Part shown: positions 60,344 to 64,000 of the stretch, piece after piece
Layout: each line of letters begins with the position of its first letter
Numbering within the stretch: position 1 is the first letter of the stretch
Assembly (NCBI RefSeq): GCF_009360615.1
Contig: NZ_SPEY01000006.1
Span: forward strand, 62,001-126,000
DNA length: 64,000 nt
Origin: Comamonas sp.
GTDB lineage: Bacteria; Pseudomonadota; Gammaproteobacteria; Burkholderiales; Burkholderiaceae_C
Reading direction: 5' to 3'
The notes under the pieces: model-generated
What the model was told of the DNA's origin: nothing
Databases searched by the model: none
Seen by the model: the letters and a program-made list of their open reading frames with translations, nothing else
Position numbers and translations under genes: made by a program

Positions 60344-60763
60344 TTCCAGCACCGGCAAGGCCTGACAGCAAAGCAGGCACTTCGCCACCTGGACCTTCGG
60401 ACCGCGCTAGTCCTTGCGGCCTAGGTCGCCCGGCCCATGGCGGCCTTTCGCATTCCAAAGCAACACGCCCGATCTCCCTCAAGCGCATTTTCATCTTGGT
60501 TTTCCCGAGGTCGGATGCCACAGGTTTTCCCTTGCCCTAGCGATTCAGCAAAGGGCTGGAGTGGCAGTCTGTCTCTGAGGTGACTTCGCTAGGCCTTACG
60601 GGCTAGTCCAAACGAGCGATGGTGGGCCGTAGAGCTCGCTTGAACATTGAATTCATCGACCGGCGTCAAGTCAGCGACTAGCTGACCTGGACTAGACCTG
60701 GGCCCGATTCGCGGGCAGATCGATAGTGCAAATGCTGCACACATACATCTTTGAGGAATCGTG
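60344..60763. other. CTAG-rich intergenic region
   Basis: 420 bases with no supported gene. The tetranucleotide CTAG, normally scarce in proteobacterial DNA, occurs seven times between 60407 and 60695 (60407, 60421, 60537, 60589, 60603, 60678, 60692). Short palindromes surround some of them, for example CAGCGACTAGCTGA. The 3' end holds the DUF1329 promoter and its GAGG site (60753-60756). Confidence 0.6.
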
Positions 60764-62149
60764 ATGGAAAGCAACCTGAGCTACCGCGCCCTGATCGCAT
60801 TGGCCGTGACCACCGTCATGGCTGGTGCCGCCGCTGCCAAAGGCAGCCCCGAGGAAATTGAAAAGCTGGGCAAGTCATTGACCTGTATCGGAGCCGAAAA
60901 GGCCGGCACCGCCAGCGGCGTGCCCGAATACACGGGCAAATGGCTGGGAACGCCGCCTGGCATTCAGTACACGCCGCATGCGGGCCAGCACCCGGTGGAC
61001 CCCTATGCCAATGAAAAGCCCCTGTTCTCCATCACGGCCGAGAATGTTGCCAAGTACGCCGCCAATCTGACCGAAGGCCAGAAGGCCATGTTTGCGCGCT
61101 ACCCCAAGACTTTCAGCATTCCCGTCTATCCGGGCCACCGCGACTTCCGTTATCCGGACTTTGCCTGTGCCTCGGCCAAAGCCAATGCGCAGAACGCCGT
61201 GATCAGCGCCGACGGAATGGGCGCCGACAACGCGGTCAAGGGGGCCATACCGTTCCCCTTCCCCAAGACCGGCATGGAGCTGGCCTTCAACAACCTGTTT
61301 CCGCTGCGCTCGTTCACCGAACACACACTGCGTGACAACGCCTACGTGATGCAGGATGGCTCCACCGTCTTCGGCCGCGCCGACAACCGCAGCATGAGCT
61401 TGCTGAACTCCCCCGAGCAGGCCGGCAAGCCGCTGGAAGGCACCATGGCCCAGGGCATGAATGCGGTCAAGCTGCCCGAGCGCGAAAAAGGCGGGGTCAG
61501 CGTCAGCCGTGAGCCGGTCAACTTCGGCAAGGACAAGCGTCTGGGCTGGAGCTATGACCCGGGTACACGCCGGGTGCGCCAGATCCCCGAGTACGGCTTT
61601 GACCAGCCCATGGGCGGCGGCGTGGGCGCCAAGATGACGATTGACTCCGACCGTCTCTTCAATGGCTCGCCCGAGCGCTACAACTGGAAGAATCTGGGCA
61701 AGAAGGAAATCTACATTCCCGCCAATGCGTACAAGATTCACGCCAATACCGTGAAGTACGCCGATCTGCTCAAGCCCGGCCATGCCAACCCCGACTACAT
61801 GCGCTATGAACTGCGCCGCGTCTGGGTGCTGGAAGCCACGCTCAAGGAAGGCTATCGCCATCTCTATGGCAAGCGCGTGCTTTTCCTTGACGAAGACACC
61901 GGCCACGCCGTGATGAGCGACTTCTACGATGCACGCGGCAATCTGTGGCAGCAAGGCCTCATCAATTACTACTACGCGTTTGATGCCAACGCCTGGCATG
62001 CAGGCACGGCTTTCTACCACGACCTGATCGGCGGCGGCTATGTGGCCTACAACCTGTTCCAGGAGCGCCCCAAGGGCCCCGTGCTCAACAAGGGAGACAT
62101 GAATCCCTCCATGTTCACCCCTGAGGCCACGCGCAACGCCGGCACCTGA
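60764..62149 (+). CDS. DUF1329 family exported protein
   Basis: The 461-residue protein has a signal peptide (ending AGAAAA, about 25) and matches DUF1329, a family of outer-membrane-associated proteins with a lipoprotein-sorting-like fold. Segments typical of the family are PFPFPKTGMELAFNN, YDPGTRRVRQIPEYGFDQP, DRLFNGSPERYNWKNLGKKEIYIPAN and RVWVLEATLKEGYRHLYGKRVLFLDEDTGH. GAGG lies 7 bases before the ATG at 60764. Its partner DUF1302 is not adjacent here. The role is unknown; relatives occur near genes for breakdown of hydrophobic compounds. Confidence 0.9.
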   Translation: MESNLSYRALIALAVTTVMAGAAAAKGSPEEIEKLGKSLTCIGAEKAGTASGVPEYTGKWLGTPPGIQYTPHAGQHPVDPYANEKPLFSITAENVAKYAANLTEGQKAMFARYPKTFSIPVYPGHRDFRYPDFACASAKANAQNAVISADGMGADNAVKGAIPFPFPKTGMELAFNNLFPLRSFTEHTLRDNAYVMQDGSTVFGRADNRSMSLLNSPEQAGKPLEGTMAQGMNAVKLPEREKGGVSVSREPVNFGKDKRLGWSYDPGTRRVRQIPEYGFDQPMGGGVGAKMTIDSDRLFNGSPERYNWKNLGKKEIYIPANAYKIHANTVKYADLLKPGHANPDYMRYELRRVWVLEATLKEGYRHLYGKRVLFLDEDTGHAVMSDFYDARGNLWQQGLINYYYAFDANAWHAGTAFYHDLIGGGYVAYNLFQERPKGPVLNKGDMNPSMFTPEATRNAGT

Positions 62150-62276
62150 GCGCCGGCCTCTTTGATGAACCTCCGGCACACGCCTCATGGCGCACCGCCG
62201 CAGACAGGTTCCGGCCGGGCCGGGCTGCAGAGAGCCTCCGGCCCGGCCATCACCACCAGATCACCTTCTCAATCAC

Positions 62277-63674
62277 ATGTCAAAGTCGAATCGCACCGGG
62301 CTGCATGCCGCGGCAGCTGCTGCATTGAGCCTTTGCCTGGGCGCAGCCCATGCACAGACATCCGTCGCCACCGAGGAACAGGCGCTGGACAGCCTGATCC
62401 GCGAGGCCATGCTCTACGCCTACCCTTATCAGGAATTCATGAAAATGCGGCATGAAGCCCTCGAGGTCAAAGACTCGCCCACGGCCACCACACTCAACCA
62501 TTTCCGCCACTCGCGCCACCTGGCCACGCCCCGGGACCGCTGGGCCAACGGCCCGATTCGGGACACGTTCTACTCCACCGCCTGGCTGGATCTCGAAAAG
62601 TCTCCCATGCTGCTGTCCCTGCCCGAAACCCATGGCCGCTATTACGTGGTCGCCATGATCGGCGCAGACCTCAACACCTTCTCCTATGCAGGCCGACGCC
62701 TTGGCGGCACCCAGGCACGCACCGTGGCCCTGGTCGGCCCTCGCTGGAGCGGCAAGGTCCCCCAGGTTGACCAGATCGTGCGTGCGCCTACGCGCGATGT
62801 CTATCTGAATCTGCGGGTGCTGGTCACCGGCGAAGACGACCTCGAGGCCGCCCATGCTGTGCAGGACGGCTTTCACATCGCGCCATTGCTCCCAACGGCC
62901 GAAGACAGCCCGCGTCTCAGGCCCCGAGCGCAGGACTGGGGCCGCTTTGTCGATGTGGCCAACGAGGCACTGGTGCGCAACCCTCCCCCCGGCACGGAGC
63001 AAAAGCTGCTTGAGCGCTTTGCCAGCGTCGGCATCTGCGGCAAGCCCTGCCGCTGGGACAAGCTGCCCGATTCCGTGCAGCAACGCTGGCGGACCCTGGC
63101 CCCCGAAATCGAGAAGAACGAGCTCAAGAATCGCCTGAATGCCGACCGCAGGACGGCAGACCCTGGACGCAGAAACGGCTGGACACCTTACCGCCTGCCG
63201 GATGGCTTTGGTACAGACTACGCCATGCGTGCCCAGTCGGCAGCCATGTCGGGTGGCATTCTTGGGCTGACCGCGGCAGAAGCCACCTATTTCGCTGCCA
63301 GTGTGGATACCAACAATCAGGCTCTCGGCAAAGGACAGGCTTACCGCCTGCATCTGCCCCAGGGCCGCTTGCCCGCCGATGCATTCTGGTCTGTCTCTCT
63401 GTATGAATTCGTGACCGGAGGCCAGTACATGGTGGACAACCCCATCAACCGCTACGCCATCGGCGACCGCACCAAGGGCCTGAAGTTCAACGCCGACGGC
63501 AGCCTCGACATCTGGTTGCAACCCACGGATCCAGGCCCGGAAAAGCGTGCCAACTGGCTGCCCACGCCCGCAAAAAACCTGTTCTATCTGATGGCCCGTG
63601 CCTACCAGCCATGGCCCGAGGTGCTGGACCCTTCGTGGACTCCCGAACCGGTTCAACCAATCCACGCCCAATGA
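62277..63674 (+). CDS. DUF1254/DUF1214 family exported protein
   Basis: The 465-residue protein has a signal peptide (ending GAAHAQ). DUF1254 follows (about 30-165, AYPYQEFMKMRHEAL, DTFYSTAWLDLEKSPMLLSLPETHGRYYVVAMIGADLN) and then DUF1214 (C-terminal, LPADAFWSVSLYEFVTGGQYMVDNPINRYAIGDRT). The fold is known, the reaction is not. I start at MSKSNRTG, because the frame above runs into non-homologous sequence. It is coupled to the next gene by an ATGA overlap and follows the DUF1329 gene by 127 bases. Confidence 0.9.
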   Translation: MSKSNRTGLHAAAAAALSLCLGAAHAQTSVATEEQALDSLIREAMLYAYPYQEFMKMRHEALEVKDSPTATTLNHFRHSRHLATPRDRWANGPIRDTFYSTAWLDLEKSPMLLSLPETHGRYYVVAMIGADLNTFSYAGRRLGGTQARTVALVGPRWSGKVPQVDQIVRAPTRDVYLNLRVLVTGEDDLEAAHAVQDGFHIAPLLPTAEDSPRLRPRAQDWGRFVDVANEALVRNPPPGTEQKLLERFASVGICGKPCRWDKLPDSVQQRWRTLAPEIEKNELKNRLNADRRTADPGRRNGWTPYRLPDGFGTDYAMRAQSAAMSGGILGLTAAEATYFAASVDTNNQALGKGQAYRLHLPQGRLPADAFWSVSLYEFVTGGQYMVDNPINRYAIGDRTKGLKFNADGSLDIWLQPTDPGPEKRANWLPTPAKNLFYLMARAYQPWPEVLDPSWTPEPVQPIHAQ

Positions 63675-64000
63675 ATGCAGCGATGGCAAACATGAAAAAA
63701 ACATTTAGGCTTTCCCGACACACCTTCGTCACGGCCCTCGCACTGTGCCAGCTCGGTGCGGGCACGGCCAACGCCCACGATCAGGATGACCGCGGGGGCT
63801 CGGGAGCGAAAAGCCCCGCCGTGCTTGCTGCCCGCGCCCAGGTGTTCAAGGCCAATCCGCAGATGGTCAGGTCCATCATGGAAGGCGGTGGCTTTGGCAC
63901 CGAGCTGTCGTATGCGGTGGCCAACAGCATGTACAGCCGAACCGACCAGAACGCCATCGCAGAGGCCCGAGCCAGACTCAAGGTAGAGGCCGTGGCTCCG
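63671..64000 (+). CDS. Exported protein of unknown function, 5' part
   Basis: The gene starts in the stop of the DUF1254 gene (ATGA) and runs off the window after 110 codons. The start has a basic segment (NMKKTFRLSRH), a hydrophobic stretch and a likely cleavage near ANAHDQ, so the product is exported. The visible mature part (SPAVLAARAQVFKANPQMVRSIMEGGGFGTELSYAVANSMYS) is not one I can assign. A second in-frame ATG eight codons in (MKKTFRL) is an alternative start. Confidence 0.65.
   Translation, partial: MNAAMANMKKTFRLSRHTFVTALALCQLGAGTANAHDQDDRGGSGAKSPAVLAARAQVFKANPQMVRSIMEGGGFGTELSYAVANSMYSRTDQNAIAEARARLKVEAVAP

Overview
The window is high-GC, densely coded Gram-negative chromosome. Gene content and order point to a Comamonas-like member of the Comamonadaceae (Burkholderiales): a complete Tad pilus locus, a long-form leuA, a B12-dependent ribonucleotide reductase, and a short extragenic palindrome repeated behind several operons. 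That placement is an inference from memory of related genomes, not a database match. I found no rRNA, tRNA, CRISPR array, insertion sequence or prophage.

Layout. 0.7-11.5 kb (+): a Tad/Flp pilus locus with prepilin peptidase, CpaB, secretin, a short CpaD-like lipoprotein, two tandem Flp pilins, TadG/TadE/TadE pseudopilins, CpaE, CpaF, TadB and TadC. A PAP2-family membrane protein and a phospholipid-methyltransferase-like enzyme follow. 13.2-21.8 kb: SRPBCC protein, argA, an AraC regulator, leuA (preceded by a leucine-rich leader ORF and a strong hairpin), nrdJ and a DHFR-like reductase. 22.0-30.1 kb (-): ClC channel, then a Fur-box-headed iron operon (FecI, FecR, TonB receptor with a signalling domain, PepSY membrane protein, DUF3649, DUF3325). 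30.3-33.7 kb: class A beta-lactamase with a divergent AmpR-like LysR regulator, GST, DsbB. 33.9-38.1 kb (-): sulfate ABC transporter in the order sbp-cysT-cysW-cysA. 38.3-41.4 kb: serine hydrolase, LysR regulator, azoreductase, small membrane protein.

41.5-56.2 kb is the most interesting part: two vitamin-linked modules arranged back to back. On the minus strand a clear TPP riboswitch (47637-47711) heads an operon of a LuxE-like acyl-protein synthetase, a LuxC-like acyl-CoA reductase and a three-gene THI5/NMT1-type ABC importer, with an SDR dehydrogenase downstream. A thiamine-controlled importer joined to a carboxylate-activating and -reducing pair is not an arrangement I recognise. It suggests reductive salvage of an oxidised thiamine or thiamine-pyrimidine compound (carboxylate to aldehyde to alcohol). 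On the plus strand, after a TonB-dependent receptor, lies a BioMNY-type biotin ECF transporter operon fused by overlaps to an AMP-forming ligase, a thiolase lacking its second catalytic cysteine, and a nitroreductase. This resembles the biotin-regulated yhfU-yhfT-yhfS group of Bacillus.

56.4-59.6 kb (-): a methionine ABC transporter (metN-metI, metQ) with a small OB-fold ssDNA-binding-like gene between metI and metQ. 59.9-64 kb (+): an orphan protein, a CTAG-rich intergenic stretch, then DUF1329, DUF1254 and a truncated secreted protein that runs off the window.
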